A program made the position numbers and the translations under genes. Of a stretch of 64,000 nt of DNA, positions 25,179-34,387 are shown piece by piece; position 1 is the first letter of the stretch, and each line of letters begins with the position of its first letter. The stretch is from Planctomycetota bacterium (GTDB lineage Bacteria; Planctomycetota; OFTM77): positions 1-64,000 of the forward strand of contig JAJDCO010000055.1 in the NCBI GenBank assembly GCA_029260795.1, written 5' to 3'. The notes under the pieces were generated by a model, which was not told the origin of the DNA, did not search any database, and saw nothing but the letters and a program-made list of their open reading frames with translations.

Positions 25179-26360
25179 CTACCAGCACCGGATCGGACGC
25201 CAGGCGTCGATGATCTCGTTGCCGCGAACGACGTGATACACGTCGAACAAGGCGGCGGTCAGGCAGGAGTGATTCGGGAGGATACGGAGCGGCGAGCCAA
25301 CGGGGAAGGCCGACAGCGCGTCAGCCTTCGGAACGATCACCTGTCCGTGCTCTTGGGAGAGCGACGTGATCTTCCAGTCGGGATACTCCGTCCCGCCATC
25401 GACCGACACGACGCGTCCGAAGCCTCCGTCCGGAAAGACGTGGCTCGCACCCAGGTCCTTCGAAAGGGCGAGTGCTCCGGCATTAATCAGGAGCTTGCGT
25501 TGCTCGGGATAGTGTCCGACCACGGTGGCCAGCACCGAGAACGCGACGTCCTCGCGTCGGCAGGCACCGACCGCGACCTGGAACAGATCGAAGAAGGCGT
25601 AGTTTCCCGGTCGGACCTCGGTCACGCCTTCGAGATGCTCGGCCGGAACGCAGAGCGTCGGCGTCGAGCCGAGGCTGACCGTCGGGACCTCGATCCCCGC
25701 TTGGCGAAGCCTCCGGGCGAAGGCCACCACCTCGTCGCGCTCTTGCCGCGACACGATCCGGATCTCGTCGGGTGTGCGCGCATCGTAGGAGTGTCCCGCA
25801 TGCGTGAGCACACCGCGAAAGTCGATACCCGGTGTTGCAACGATCCGTTGCGCCAATGCCAAGGACTCGGGGTCCCGAGGATCGACGCCGGCGCGATGAT
25901 AGCCGCAGTCGACCTTCAGCAGCACCGACAGCGGTCGCCCGCGCCGAGCCGTCTCCTCTTCGACGCGAGCGCGCGTGACCTCGTGATCGAGGAGGACCTG
26001 GAACTGATCGACACGGTCGGCGAGCCCGAAGACCTCGTCCAGCTGGCCTGGCGGCAGAGGGAACGCCCACGTGATGTCGCGAAACCCGTGATCGGCGAAG
26101 AAGCGTGCCTCGGCGAGGGTCGACACCGTGACACCGCCGAAGTGTCCACGCACCTGAAGCCTTCCGACCTCGATGCACTTGTGCGTCTTGAGATGCGGTC
26201 GCAGCGCGACGCCCAGCCGCGAGGCCGTCTCGGCCATGCGGCTGGTGTTTCGCTCGACGATCTCCGCATCGACGAGCGCGCAGGGTGTCTTCAGCTCAGA
26301 GAGCGCAGGCGCCACGTCGTGCGCCTTCGACGGGGCGCCTTCCTGGGACGCCTCGCTCAC
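25179..26360 (-). CDS. D-threonine aldolase / D-serine dehydratase-like PLP enzyme
   Basis: A 393-aa protein with a fold-type III PLP barrel: LRPHLKTHKCIEVGRLQ carries the Schiff-base Lys. The C-terminal domain ends LPNHSCLTAALFDVYHVV with the His/Cys pair of the D-serine dehydratase-like zinc site, then NEIIDAWRPIRCW. These enzymes cleave D-threonine or dehydrate D-serine and need PLP plus a divalent metal. The start is GTG at 26360, overlapping the stop of the subtilase gene (GTGA). That is an unusual pairing of an exported protease and a cytoplasmic amino-acid enzyme. Confidence 0.88.
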   Translation of the reverse strand: MSEASQEGAPSKAHDVAPALSELKTPCALVDAEIVERNTSRMAETASRLGVALRPHLKTHKCIEVGRLQVRGHFGGVTVSTLAEARFFADHGFRDITWAFPLPPGQLDEVFGLADRVDQFQVLLDHEVTRARVEEETARRGRPLSVLLKVDCGYHRAGVDPRDPESLALAQRIVATPGIDFRGVLTHAGHSYDARTPDEIRIVSRQERDEVVAFARRLRQAGIEVPTVSLGSTPTLCVPAEHLEGVTEVRPGNYAFFDLFQVAVGACRREDVAFSVLATVVGHYPEQRKLLINAGALALSKDLGASHVFPDGGFGRVVSVDGGTEYPDWKITSLSQEHGQVIVPKADALSAFPVGSPLRILPNHSCLTAALFDVYHVVRGNEIIDAWRPIRCW

Positions 26361-28132
26361 TGGATCTCGATGCGCTCCCAGTTGGTCAGGCCGCCCGTCC
26401 CCGGTCCGCTGAAGAACGTCTGCACCTCCTGGAGGTAACCGACCTTACCGATCAGCGCCGGGTTGTTCGGGATACTGGCGATGTCGGTCGCCTGGCCGGA
26501 CAGATCCAGGTTCCCAATGCGAATGCAGAAGAACGGAGCGTTCAGGAACAGGTACCCGAACGGCGGCACGGCGACCGGATCGGACGCGAGCGAGTAGCCG
26601 AGCAGAATGCAGTACGGATCGCCGGCGGCCCCTTCACTGTCGACTTGAACGAATCCCCCGGGGGTCCAGCTACCGGTGGCTTCGATACGGGGCATGCCGA
26701 GCTGGGCGAGGGCGGCGCGGACGTTCGGACGCGGCCCGATCTGGCCGCCGGCCCCTTGAGGCGTTCCGGTCGTCGTCAGCAGCGACCGCAGCGTCAGCGG
26801 ATCGAGGTCGCTTCCGAAGATGGCTCGATGAATCGCGCTCAGAATGATGCCCGAGCCGGTCACGATCGGCGTCGCGCTCGAGGTCCCGGAGAACGTCGCC
26901 GTGTACTCGTGCGGCTCCGACGGGAAGCCTTCGGACCACAGATCGCCGTAGCCGCTGGTCACGACATTGAAGCCCCAGCCGTGCGCGTCGAGGCGCGTAC
27001 CGAAGTTCGAGAAGCTCGCCTTGTCGAGTGACGAGCCGTTCGACGCACCCACCATCACCGCGCCCGAGTCTCGCACGTTGCGATCGAACTTGCCTCCGTA
27101 GGCGCCACTGTCGAGGTTGTTGTCCCCGTTTCCGGCCGCCGCGAACACGTGCACGCCATTGGCGGTCGCGGTCTGCACCGTGGCGAAGATGGAGTCGGTG
27201 TACTCGCAGGGATGCGGAGCCGGCGGTCCCGCGAAGCACTGCACTTCCAACACGACCACGTCGCCCGACCCGGCCGCGGCCGCTGCGTTCGCAATCGCGG
27301 TCGGAATGTTCGACGACGAGCCCAAGTGCGACGACATCAGGATGTCGCTGTCCGAGCAGATGCCCAGCACGCCGGTCGCGTTGTTCTCACCGACCAGCTC
27401 GCCGAGCACGGCCGTTCCGTGATCCCACGGATACGGCGCCGGCGTCAGTCCCACGAAGTTCCCGAGTGCCTGGTGCTGGATGTCCTCGTGATCATCGGTC
27501 CAACCGGTCTCGACGTCGGCGATCGTGATGCCGATGCCGCGTCCACCGGGAAACGTGTTGCCGTAGTCTGCGTCCACGCCCAGTGGAGCGACCTGCCGGT
27601 ACCCTTGCTGCGACTCGAAGTCCGGAGCGATCAAGGCACCCGCCGACGGCGGTGGCCCGAGGCGCACGAGCGTGGGGTCGGAGACGCCCGCGGAAGGATA
27701 AGCGATCTCGACGATCTCGAAACGATTCAGCAGGTCGCAGAGCTCACCGATCGGACCGGGCTCAGCCAGCTCGAAGCGATAGAACAGATTCAAATCGTGC
27801 AGCACGACACCGCTTCGCTCTTCCCCCTGCCGCCGCCACGCATCGAGCCACTCCTCCGACTGCGTCATCAGACGGCTCAGGTTGCCGTCGGCCGAGGCGA
27901 GCACCTCGTTCACCTGCCGGATCTCACCGAACTCGCTCGCGAGCTCGCCTCTCCGCAGACGCACGTCGGATCCGTGCACGAACTTGATCTCCAGCATTCG
28001 GTCGGACTGACCGTTGCCGACGAAGGTCTGCGTTGGCTTGGAGCCGAGCGGCGCCGGTCGATCACCTTGGGCGAAGGTCGTGACGGCCAAGACCGTGATG
28101 GCAGAGAGACTGACGAGGATCGCACGGAACAT
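26357..28132 (-). CDS. Secreted subtilisin-family (S8) serine protease
   Basis: A 591-aa protein with signal peptide MFRAILVSLSAITVLAVTTFAQG. The S8 triad is visible: Asp in GIGITIADVETGWTDDHED, His in WDHGTAVLGELVG and Ser in FSGTSSATPIVTG. Residues ~20-190 look like a pro-region. After the catalytic domain comes a beta-rich tail (GSWTPGGFVQVDSEGAAGDP, LFLNAPFFCIRIGN), of a type common at the ends of planctomycete secreted proteins. The ORF-track start (28384) includes the 115-bp tandem repeat; ATG at 28132 begins a clear signal peptide. It is followed by the PLP-enzyme gene with a 4-bp overlap. Confidence 0.92.
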   Translation of the reverse strand: MFRAILVSLSAITVLAVTTFAQGDRPAPLGSKPTQTFVGNGQSDRMLEIKFVHGSDVRLRRGELASEFGEIRQVNEVLASADGNLSRLMTQSEEWLDAWRRQGEERSGVVLHDLNLFYRFELAEPGPIGELCDLLNRFEIVEIAYPSAGVSDPTLVRLGPPPSAGALIAPDFESQQGYRQVAPLGVDADYGNTFPGGRGIGITIADVETGWTDDHEDIQHQALGNFVGLTPAPYPWDHGTAVLGELVGENNATGVLGICSDSDILMSSHLGSSSNIPTAIANAAAAAGSGDVVVLEVQCFAGPPAPHPCEYTDSIFATVQTATANGVHVFAAAGNGDNNLDSGAYGGKFDRNVRDSGAVMVGASNGSSLDKASFSNFGTRLDAHGWGFNVVTSGYGDLWSEGFPSEPHEYTATFSGTSSATPIVTGSGIILSAIHRAIFGSDLDPLTLRSLLTTTGTPQGAGGQIGPRPNVRAALAQLGMPRIEATGSWTPGGFVQVDSEGAAGDPYCILLGYSLASDPVAVPPFGYLFLNAPFFCIRIGNLDLSGQATDIASIPNNPALIGKVGYLQEVQTFFSGPGTGGLTNWERIEIQ

Positions 28133-28485
28133 GGGATTCTCCTGGGCTCGTTCGGGTCGGGATGCATGGCCCGCAGGCCACGGTCCGCAGCGCTCCAGCT
28201 TAACAACGGAGCGAGAGCCGGGTGAGAGAATCCTGAGGGAGGTCGGAGCGGATTGTGGAGCGGCGACACCGCGGACTCGGCTTTGTCGGGTGAGTGCCGA
28301 ACGGCCCGATCCCGCTTCGCTTCCGAACGCCTTCGTGACGAAGGGCGTCAGCGGCTCTGATTCTTCGGCGTCGGCTGTGTGCACCGCGGACTCGGCTTTG
28401 TCGGGTGAGTGCCGAACGGCCCGATCCCGCTTCGCTTCCGAACACCTTCGTGACGAAGGGCGTCAGCTGCCCTGATTCTTCGGCG
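28133..28485. repeat. Gap holding a 115-bp tandem duplication
   Basis: Two head-to-tail copies of about 115 bp start at 28267 and 28382 (CACCGCGGACTCGGCTTTGT in both) and differ at only a few bases. The second copy runs to about 28496, over the 3' end of the glucokinase gene. Each copy carries the hairpin CCTTCG-TGA-CGAAGG. The unit length is not a multiple of three, so the ORFs crossing it read different peptides in each copy and are not real. The rest of the gap (28133-28266) should hold the subtilase promoter; nothing clear was seen. Confidence 0.8.
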
Positions 28486-29472
28486 TCAGTGGCTCTGCAC
28501 TTTTCGGCGGGCGAACTCGCCGGCGCCGAGGAGCGCACAGCGGTCGTCGAGAATCACGTGGACGGGAAAGTCGCGGAGCACCTTCTCCATCGGCCCCTTG
28601 GCGACGAAGGACTCGAAGAACGTCGCGCTCTTCAGCTTGGGAAGGATCTTGGGAGCAATACCGCCGCCGAGATACACGCCGCCGCTGGCCATGATCTTGA
28701 GGGCGTGGTTGCCGGCTTCCGCTCCATAGAGCGAGACGAAGAGCTCGAGGGCCGTGACGCAGATCGGGAAGCGACCCGAGAGCCCGTGCTCGGAGACCAC
28801 GGCGGATGGGTCGGCGGCCTTGTTCAGAAGCCCTGAAAGCTCTGCGGGCTCCGACTCGTCATCGCACGATCGCAGGAAGCGATAGATCGCGAACAGGCCC
28901 GGCCCCGAGAGCACGTGCTCCCAGGACAGCGGGACCGGATGTTTCTCGCTCGCCAGGAATCGGGCGAGCGCCCGTTCACGATCGTCGCGGGGCGAGAAGG
29001 TGCAGTGGCCGCCTTCGGAGGCGAACGGCCAGTGATGCCGACCGTCCCAGTACATGCCCGCCTCCCCCAGACCGGTTCCGGCCGCGATCACTGAGCGGTT
29101 GCCGGGGAACGCCGCATCCCCTTCATTCAGCAGGCACAAATCGTCGGGTCCCAATCGATCGATCCCGTAGGCGGTCGCCTCGAGATCGTTGATCAGCCAG
29201 ATCGTCTCGATTCCCGTTTCGGCACGCAGCGCGCCGGCCTCGACTTTCCAGGGCAGATTCGTGGCATAGACGATGTTGCCACGAACCGGACCCGCGACTC
29301 CGAAGCAAGCAGAGACCACTTTCGCCTCGGTCTCTTCCAGGAATCGCTTCACGAGGCCACCCAGAGAATCCCGCTCGGCACTCCGCCAAGAACGCGACGT
29401 GACGACGTTTCCGGACGGCTCGATCAGCGCCAGATTGGTCTTCGTGCCTCCGACATCGCCCGCCAGAATCAT
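28486..29472 (-). CDS. glk: Glucokinase
   Basis: About 328 aa. It starts MILAGDVGGTKTNLALIE, the phosphate-binding opening of bacterial glucokinases. It continues with CFGVAGPVRGN, the substrate-side LINDLEATAYG (catalytic Asp in IND), VIAAGTGLGEAG and a C-terminal GGVYLGGGIAPKILP. It phosphorylates glucose to glucose-6-phosphate using ATP. ATG at 29472 has GGAG upstream; ATG at 29496 (adding MAESGGES) is equally possible. The ORF-track start at 29697 is too long. The 3' end runs into a tandem repeat, which may have altered the last codons. Confidence 0.92.
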   Translation of the reverse strand: MILAGDVGGTKTNLALIEPSGNVVTSRSWRSAERDSLGGLVKRFLEETEAKVVSACFGVAGPVRGNIVYATNLPWKVEAGALRAETGIETIWLINDLEATAYGIDRLGPDDLCLLNEGDAAFPGNRSVIAAGTGLGEAGMYWDGRHHWPFASEGGHCTFSPRDDRERALARFLASEKHPVPLSWEHVLSGPGLFAIYRFLRSCDDESEPAELSGLLNKAADPSAVVSEHGLSGRFPICVTALELFVSLYGAEAGNHALKIMASGGVYLGGGIAPKILPKLKSATFFESFVAKGPMEKVLRDFPVHVILDDRCALLGAGEFARRKVQSH

Positions 29473-29919
29473 GGATTCTCCGCCGCTCTCGGCCATCGCC
29501 CGCTCCGGAAGATCGGGATCATCGCGCCAGGCCTCGAGGTCTCGCGCAGATCTCCGATAGGCGGTCAGTATAGCGTCGGGCCTCCCGGAATGCGTCGCCT
29601 CGGCGGATGCGGCGCGCGGTCCCGGGCACCGTAAGACTCTCGATCTGTTGACGGCTCTGGCCGCACGAGGACCGACTGAACGAACGAGGGGCTCCATAGT
29701 TCGGTTCGCAATGCAGGTCGCAGCAATTCAGGGCAACCGCGAGCCGAAGATCCACCCGCAGCCGACCGGACGGTGACCGGAAGGAAGGGTCCGTGGGCTC
29801 CACCTGATTTGGGCCGAGGACGAGAGTGAAGGCTCGGGTCCGCTTTCCTGATGCTGGGCAGGAGTCCGGTCGGCGCTTAGAATCCGGCGCTTTGGCCGAT
29901 CCATCGGACTCGGATCCCC
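29473..29919. other. Divergent intergenic region, nothing recognised
   Basis: This 447-bp gap lies between the divergent glucokinase and ANKH-like transporter genes and must hold both promoters. The ORFs listed here are upstream extensions of glucokinase or frame shadows. No repeat, hairpin or clear operator was seen. Confidence 0.4.
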
Positions 29920-31272
29920 ATGAACGCTGCCAGCTCGGCCTCCTCGCACGATGCCTCGCCGCTCACGCTCGGGGGGATCTTCCGGATTTGGTGGCCCCTG
30001 GCGGCGAGCTGGCTGCTGATGGGGCTCGAGCTGCCATTGGTCAGCGCCATCATCGCCCGGTTGCCCGACGAGAAGCTGCACCTCGCCGCCTACGGTGGCA
30101 TCGTGTTCCCGATCTGCTTAGTGATCGAAGGGCCCATCATCATGATGCTGGCTGCTTCGACGGCGTTGTGTCGGGACCTCGCGAGCTACCGTCGCCTTCA
30201 CCGATTCATGATGGCGAGCGGGGCCGCCTTGACGGTCGTGCATGTCCTGATCGCGGCGACGCCGCTCTATGACCTCATCGTGCCCGCGCTGTTCGACGTC
30301 GACGAGCGCGTGCTCGAGGCCGCTCGCCACGGCCTGCTCATCATGATGCCCTGGACCTGGATGATCGCCTACCGTCGGTTCCAGCAAGGCGTGCTGATCC
30401 GCTTCGGGCAAACGCGAGCAGTGGGCTTCGGAACGCTCGTTCGGCTGGGGACGAACGCGCTCACGCTCTGGATCGGAACGACCTTGGCGATCGGCTCGGG
30501 AACCGTTGTCGCCACGACCGCGGTCGCAGTCGCGGTGACTGCAGAAGCCATCTACGCAGGCTGGAGAGTCCGGCCCGTCCTGCATGGCCCCTTGAAGCTG
30601 GCGCCGCCCGTCGCGACGCCGCTCACGGTGCCCCGGCTGCTGTCGTTCTACATTCCCCTCGCACTGACGCCGTTCTTTCATCTCCTGACGCAGCCGATCG
30701 GCAGCATGGCCATGAGTCGAATGCCGCGCGACATCGACTCGCTCGCACTCTGGCCGGCGGTCAATGGCCTGGTCTTTCTGCTCCGTTCGCTCGGCTACGC
30801 CTGCAACGAGGTCGTGGTCGCTCAGCTCGATCGCCCTCACTCGTGGCGTCCGCTCCGCCGCTTCATCACGATCCTCGCCCTCGTCTCGTCCGGGTTGCTC
30901 CTGGCCGTGGCGGCCACCCCACTGGGGCGTCTCTGGTTCGACGACGTGTCGGATCTGGAGCCGTCGCTCGTGGCGTTCGCGCAGCAGGCGATCTGGATCC
31001 CGATCCTGATGCCCGCCCTGAGCGTGATTCAGAACTGGCTCCAGGGCATCCTGGTCAACGCCCATCGCACGCGCGCCATCCCCGAAGGCATCATCCTCTC
31101 CCTCATCACCGTCGCGGTTCTCCTCGGCATCGGCGTGAACATGGGCACGATTCCCGGCCTGAAGGTGACTCTCGGAGCGCTCTTCGCCGGAGGCCTGGTC
31201 CAAACGGCGTGGCTCTGGAAAAGGAGCCGGGAGATACGCCAAGATCGCGCCGCCCGCGACGGCGACCTCTGA
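29920..31272 (+). CDS. ANKH/MATE-like polytopic membrane transporter
   Basis: A 450-aa protein with about 12 TM helices. WWPLAASWLLMGLELPLVSA at the start and MMPWTWMIAYRRFQQGVLIR in the middle resemble the bacterial relatives of ANKH (progressive ankylosis protein) in the MOP/MATE flippase superfamily. QNWLQGILVNAHRTRAIPEG in the second half repeats the inner-loop pattern, as expected from the two-fold repeat of MATE-type folds. It probably exports a small organic anion or a lipid-linked compound; the substrate is unknown. Stand-alone gene followed by a repeat-containing gap. Confidence 0.7.
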   Translation: MNAASSASSHDASPLTLGGIFRIWWPLAASWLLMGLELPLVSAIIARLPDEKLHLAAYGGIVFPICLVIEGPIIMMLAASTALCRDLASYRRLHRFMMASGAALTVVHVLIAATPLYDLIVPALFDVDERVLEAARHGLLIMMPWTWMIAYRRFQQGVLIRFGQTRAVGFGTLVRLGTNALTLWIGTTLAIGSGTVVATTAVAVAVTAEAIYAGWRVRPVLHGPLKLAPPVATPLTVPRLLSFYIPLALTPFFHLLTQPIGSMAMSRMPRDIDSLALWPAVNGLVFLLRSLGYACNEVVVAQLDRPHSWRPLRRFITILALVSSGLLLAVAATPLGRLWFDDVSDLEPSLVAFAQQAIWIPILMPALSVIQNWLQGILVNAHRTRAIPEGIILSLITVAVLLGIGVNMGTIPGLKVTLGALFAGGLVQTAWLWKRSREIRQDRAARDGDL

Positions 31273-31695
31273 CGGCGACAGAGACGCGAACGGAAGAGAC
31301 ACGAACGGAAGAGACGCGTCCGACGGGATGCCTCTGGGCGCTGCGAATCCCTGCGTCGCAATCTCGAACGCGTTGCAAGAGAGAGCGGGCGCAGGGCGCG
31401 ATCGACCGCCGTGGACTACCGCTCTCTCAGTCGACGACGAACCATGCGAACCGGCCCGAACTCACGAAACGCGACCGAACGCAATTCGCCTCGAGCTCCG
31501 TTCGGGTCTCGGTCCCATCGGGAAGAAACGCGTCCGACGCGATGCCTCTTGGCGCTACGATGTCGTCGGAGCGATCCTCGCGGCTCCACGGCAATCCTCC
31601 CGTTTTGCGGCGATTCGGTCCAGCCGGCCCCCGACCGAAGCCGAAGCTCTCTGAAGACGATGCCAGTCCGTATGTCCCGGTCCGATGAGGGTGCG
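31273..31695. repeat. Gap with short tandem and distant direct repeats
   Basis: A 15-bp unit (GAGACGCGAACGGAA) is present three times in tandem, starting at 31281, 31296 and 31311, with drift in the last copy. A longer block, GAAGAGACGCGTCCGACGGG..., at 31308-31346 recurs with four mismatches at 31522-31560, a 214-bp spacing. The ORFs through this stretch are Arg/Ser-rich shadows. The promoter of the PHP lipoprotein gene should lie near the right end. Confidence 0.7.
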
Positions 31696-32784
31696 ATGCG
31701 ACGAGCGAGAAGGCTTCTGACGGCGGCGCTGCTCACGCTGCCGTTCGCCTTCGGCTGCACCCCGCTCGTGCGACGGCATCCGGGACCGCCACCTCCCCTG
31801 GACCCACCCGCGGAAGGCTCGCCGCTGAGGGACTACCGGGGAGCCTGGCACGTCCACACCGAGCTATCCCACGATAGCGGAGGAACGCTCGAAGAGCTCT
31901 GCCAGGCGGCGAATGCAGTCGGCATCCACTTCGTCGTCGTGTCGGATCACAACGCGCGTCGCACCTCCGAGTCGGATCCGGAAACCGGCGTCACGCTCCT
32001 CCATGGCGTCGAGTACAGCACCGACCGAGGGCACGTCGTCGCGCTGGGTGATCGGGAGCTGCATCCCGCACACCGCGACTCCGAGAAGCTGGTCGCGGCC
32101 ATCGGGTCCCAGGGGGGACTGTCCATCGTCGCTCACCCCTTCTGGCGCTCGGACTCTTGGCGGTGGTCCGACCGGGAGGAGCTCATCACGCATCTCGAGG
32201 TCGCGAATCTAGCGGTCGACATCGCCGAGGACATCGGTGCCGCGCTCTTTCGACTCCCCTTCTACCTGATAGATTCGACGCGCGCCCTCAGCGGCTTGCT
32301 GGATCGCCCGACCGCCGAGCTCCAACTCTGGGACCGCTTGCTCGCCGAACGCCCGGTCTTCGCTCTGGGAGCTTGCGACGCCCACTCACGCTGGTACATC
32401 GGATACGAGACGGCGCTGCCCCTCCTGACGACACACGTCCTCGCCGAGTCGAAAGCGGCGGCGGATCTGATCTCAGCGATTCGTAACGGAAGGTGCTACG
32501 TCGCTTGGGACGTCTTCGGCACCACAGACGGCTTCCGCTACTGCGTGGAGAATGGCTCCGGACGTACTGAGATGGGTGGCGAGACGACCTGGGACGAGGC
32601 GACGCGTCTTCGCGTCCACGTTCCGGCGGACGCCCGAATCGAGGTGCGTCGCAACGGTGTCCCCTTTGCCCTAGCCACCGCTCGACGGTGGAGCCTCCCT
32701 CTTCCCGGCCCCGGCACCTATCGCCTCGAGGTCTATCGAAACGAGACGCTGTGGATCCTCTCCAACCCCATCTTCGTCCGCTGA
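31696..32784 (+). CDS. PHP-domain phosphoesterase lipoprotein
   Basis: A 362-aa protein with lipoprotein signal MRRARRLLTAALLTLPFAFGC. The PHP metal-binding motifs are WHVHTELSHDSGGTLEEL (HxH), VVSDHNAR, a His in LSIVAHPFW and GACDAHSRW. These fit a metal-dependent phosphoesterase of the YciV/TrpH type, but exported. The C-terminal ~80 residues (RLRVHVPADARIEVRRNGVP) form a beta-sandwich-like domain. GAGG upstream supports ATG at 31696 over the earlier Mets. Its stop at 32782-32784 lies inside the 5' part of the next gene, so translation of the two is coupled. Confidence 0.82.
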   Translation: MRRARRLLTAALLTLPFAFGCTPLVRRHPGPPPPLDPPAEGSPLRDYRGAWHVHTELSHDSGGTLEELCQAANAVGIHFVVVSDHNARRTSESDPETGVTLLHGVEYSTDRGHVVALGDRELHPAHRDSEKLVAAIGSQGGLSIVAHPFWRSDSWRWSDREELITHLEVANLAVDIAEDIGAALFRLPFYLIDSTRALSGLLDRPTAELQLWDRLLAERPVFALGACDAHSRWYIGYETALPLLTTHVLAESKAAADLISAIRNGRCYVAWDVFGTTDGFRYCVENGSGRTEMGGETTWDEATRLRVHVPADARIEVRRNGVPFALATARRWSLPLPGPGTYRLEVYRNETLWILSNPIFVR

Positions 32785-34193
32785 GACGGCACCGCGCTGC
32801 AAGTGTTCTGTTGGCATTCCTCGCCATCGCGTGGCTGGCCGGCTGTCGAGTCCACGAGCGTCCGCTCGAAGGCACGGTCCCATACGAGCGCACGCTGGAG
32901 CGTGCAGCGCGCCAGGCGGAGGCGAGCAGGCCGAGCCGCGGCTCGTTCCAGTTCGGAGTCGCGAACGTGTCGTTGGACCCGCCGCTCGGAGCTCCCCTCG
33001 CCGGCTACGGCAACCGGGCGAGCGCGCCCGCGATCGGATTCTTGGAGCCGATTCGCGCCCGCGCCATCGCTTTCAGCGACGGCACCGACACCGCCGTGCT
33101 CGTGAGCGCCGACCTGCTCATCATCAACGAGCCGCTAGAGCGCGAGGTGATGCGGCGACTGCGTCAGCGTCGACCCGGCGTCCGCTCCGAGCAGATCTTC
33201 CTGTGTGCGACGCACACCCACTCGGGTCCCGGCGGCTATGGTCGACTCGCCCTCGAGCAGCTCGTAATGGGGAAGCACCGCGAGGGCATGCTCGGGCACT
33301 TGGCCGAAGGCATCGCGGCGGCCGCCGATGCCGCATGGAGTGATCTGTCACCGGGTGAGCTGGCGCTCGCGAGCACCTGGGTGCCCGAGGCGATCTCCAA
33401 TCGAGTGGGTGAGTCGGGCCGCGTGAACGCCGTGCTCGACGTGATCGCCTGCCGCCGCATGGACGGACCGCCTGCGTGGGTCCTCACCTACTCGGCCCAT
33501 CCCACGGTCTTACCATCGGAGAACCTCTACTTCTCGGGCGACTATCCGGCCTCGGCTTGCCGAGAGCTCGAGGTCGACGGTGGGGTCGCGCTGTTTGCAC
33601 CGGGCACTGTCGGCGGGCAGCGGCCTTCTCGAGCCGGCCGCGAGCGCTTGGACGCCTGTGGTTGGATCGGGCACCTCCTCGCCCGACGGGCTCGCGAGGC
33701 GATCGCCTTCGCGCGCTGGCGTGAGGAAGTCGATCTTTGCGCCATCGAGGTGTCGGTCGACCTCCCTCCGAGCCAAGTCCGGGTGCTGCCTTTCGGTGTC
33801 CTGGTGAAGCTCCCGAGCTGGCTCGGGCAGCCGGTGGTGCCCAAGAAGCGCTCGCAAGTGCAGCTCTTGGCCCTCGACCGGCGAGTTCTCTACGGCACGC
33901 CTTGCGACCTCGGGTGGGATGTCGGCGAGGCGCTCGGAGCCGAGGCCTCCCGGCGAGGCTTCGAGCTCACGGCGATCAGCCACACCGAAGGGTATGTCGG
34001 CTATTGCTGCCGAGAGGCGCGTTTCTGGCGCGGTGGCTACGAGGCCCAGATGTCCTTCTTCGGGCCCCACATGGATCAGTACTTCCGGGATCTCCTTTCG
34101 ACGGTGCTGGATCACCTCTCCGTCGCGCCGCCCGTACCGGCCCCCCGCCTGACCGACTCGGTCACTCTCGAGATGCCCCCGGAGTCCCGCTAG
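32751..34193 (+). CDS. Neutral ceramidase-like lipoprotein
   Basis: About 480 aa. FGVANVSLDPPLGAPLAGYG, ADLLIINEPLEREVMRRL and LCATHTHSGPGGYG are the N-terminal signature of the neutral/alkaline non-lysosomal ceramidase family; the His pair in THTHSG would bind zinc. TYSAHPTVLPSENLYFSGDY is also typical. The C-terminal immunoglobulin-like domain of true ceramidases seems absent, so the substrate may be another amide. The signal is RRHRAASVLLAFLAIAWLAGC. No ATG exists: GTG at 32751 is listed, and CTG at 32781 would overlap the PHP stop in CTGA and give a shorter signal. Confidence 0.8.
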   Translation: MDPLQPHLRPLRRHRAASVLLAFLAIAWLAGCRVHERPLEGTVPYERTLERAARQAEASRPSRGSFQFGVANVSLDPPLGAPLAGYGNRASAPAIGFLEPIRARAIAFSDGTDTAVLVSADLLIINEPLEREVMRRLRQRRPGVRSEQIFLCATHTHSGPGGYGRLALEQLVMGKHREGMLGHLAEGIAAAADAAWSDLSPGELALASTWVPEAISNRVGESGRVNAVLDVIACRRMDGPPAWVLTYSAHPTVLPSENLYFSGDYPASACRELEVDGGVALFAPGTVGGQRPSRAGRERLDACGWIGHLLARRAREAIAFARWREEVDLCAIEVSVDLPPSQVRVLPFGVLVKLPSWLGQPVVPKKRSQVQLLALDRRVLYGTPCDLGWDVGEALGAEASRRGFELTAISHTEGYVGYCCREARFWRGGYEAQMSFFGPHMDQYFRDLLSTVLDHLSVAPPVPAPRLTDSVTLEMPPESR

Positions 34194-34387
34194 ACGAGCG
34201 CTCGAGGCGGAGCTCGCGGGGAAGAAGACAAAGACGCTCAAGGTTTCGCCGCTCGCGAGCAGAAAACAGAAGAGGGGATCGGCGCCGGGTCTGAAGGCGA
34301 GGTGCCTCCTTCCGCCGACCGATCCGGAGACACGGTCTGGCTCGTCGAGCGGCAGTCCGTCGCAAAGGCCATGAAGGAACACTAGCG

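Noticed and set aside
28267-28496. Possible CRISPR-like array
   Set aside because: Only two head-to-tail copies of a 115-bp unit, with no short repeats split by unique spacers and no cas genes.
30118-31302. 394-aa minus-strand ORF
   Set aside because: Antisense to the ANKH-like transporter; highly charged with no protein-like pattern.
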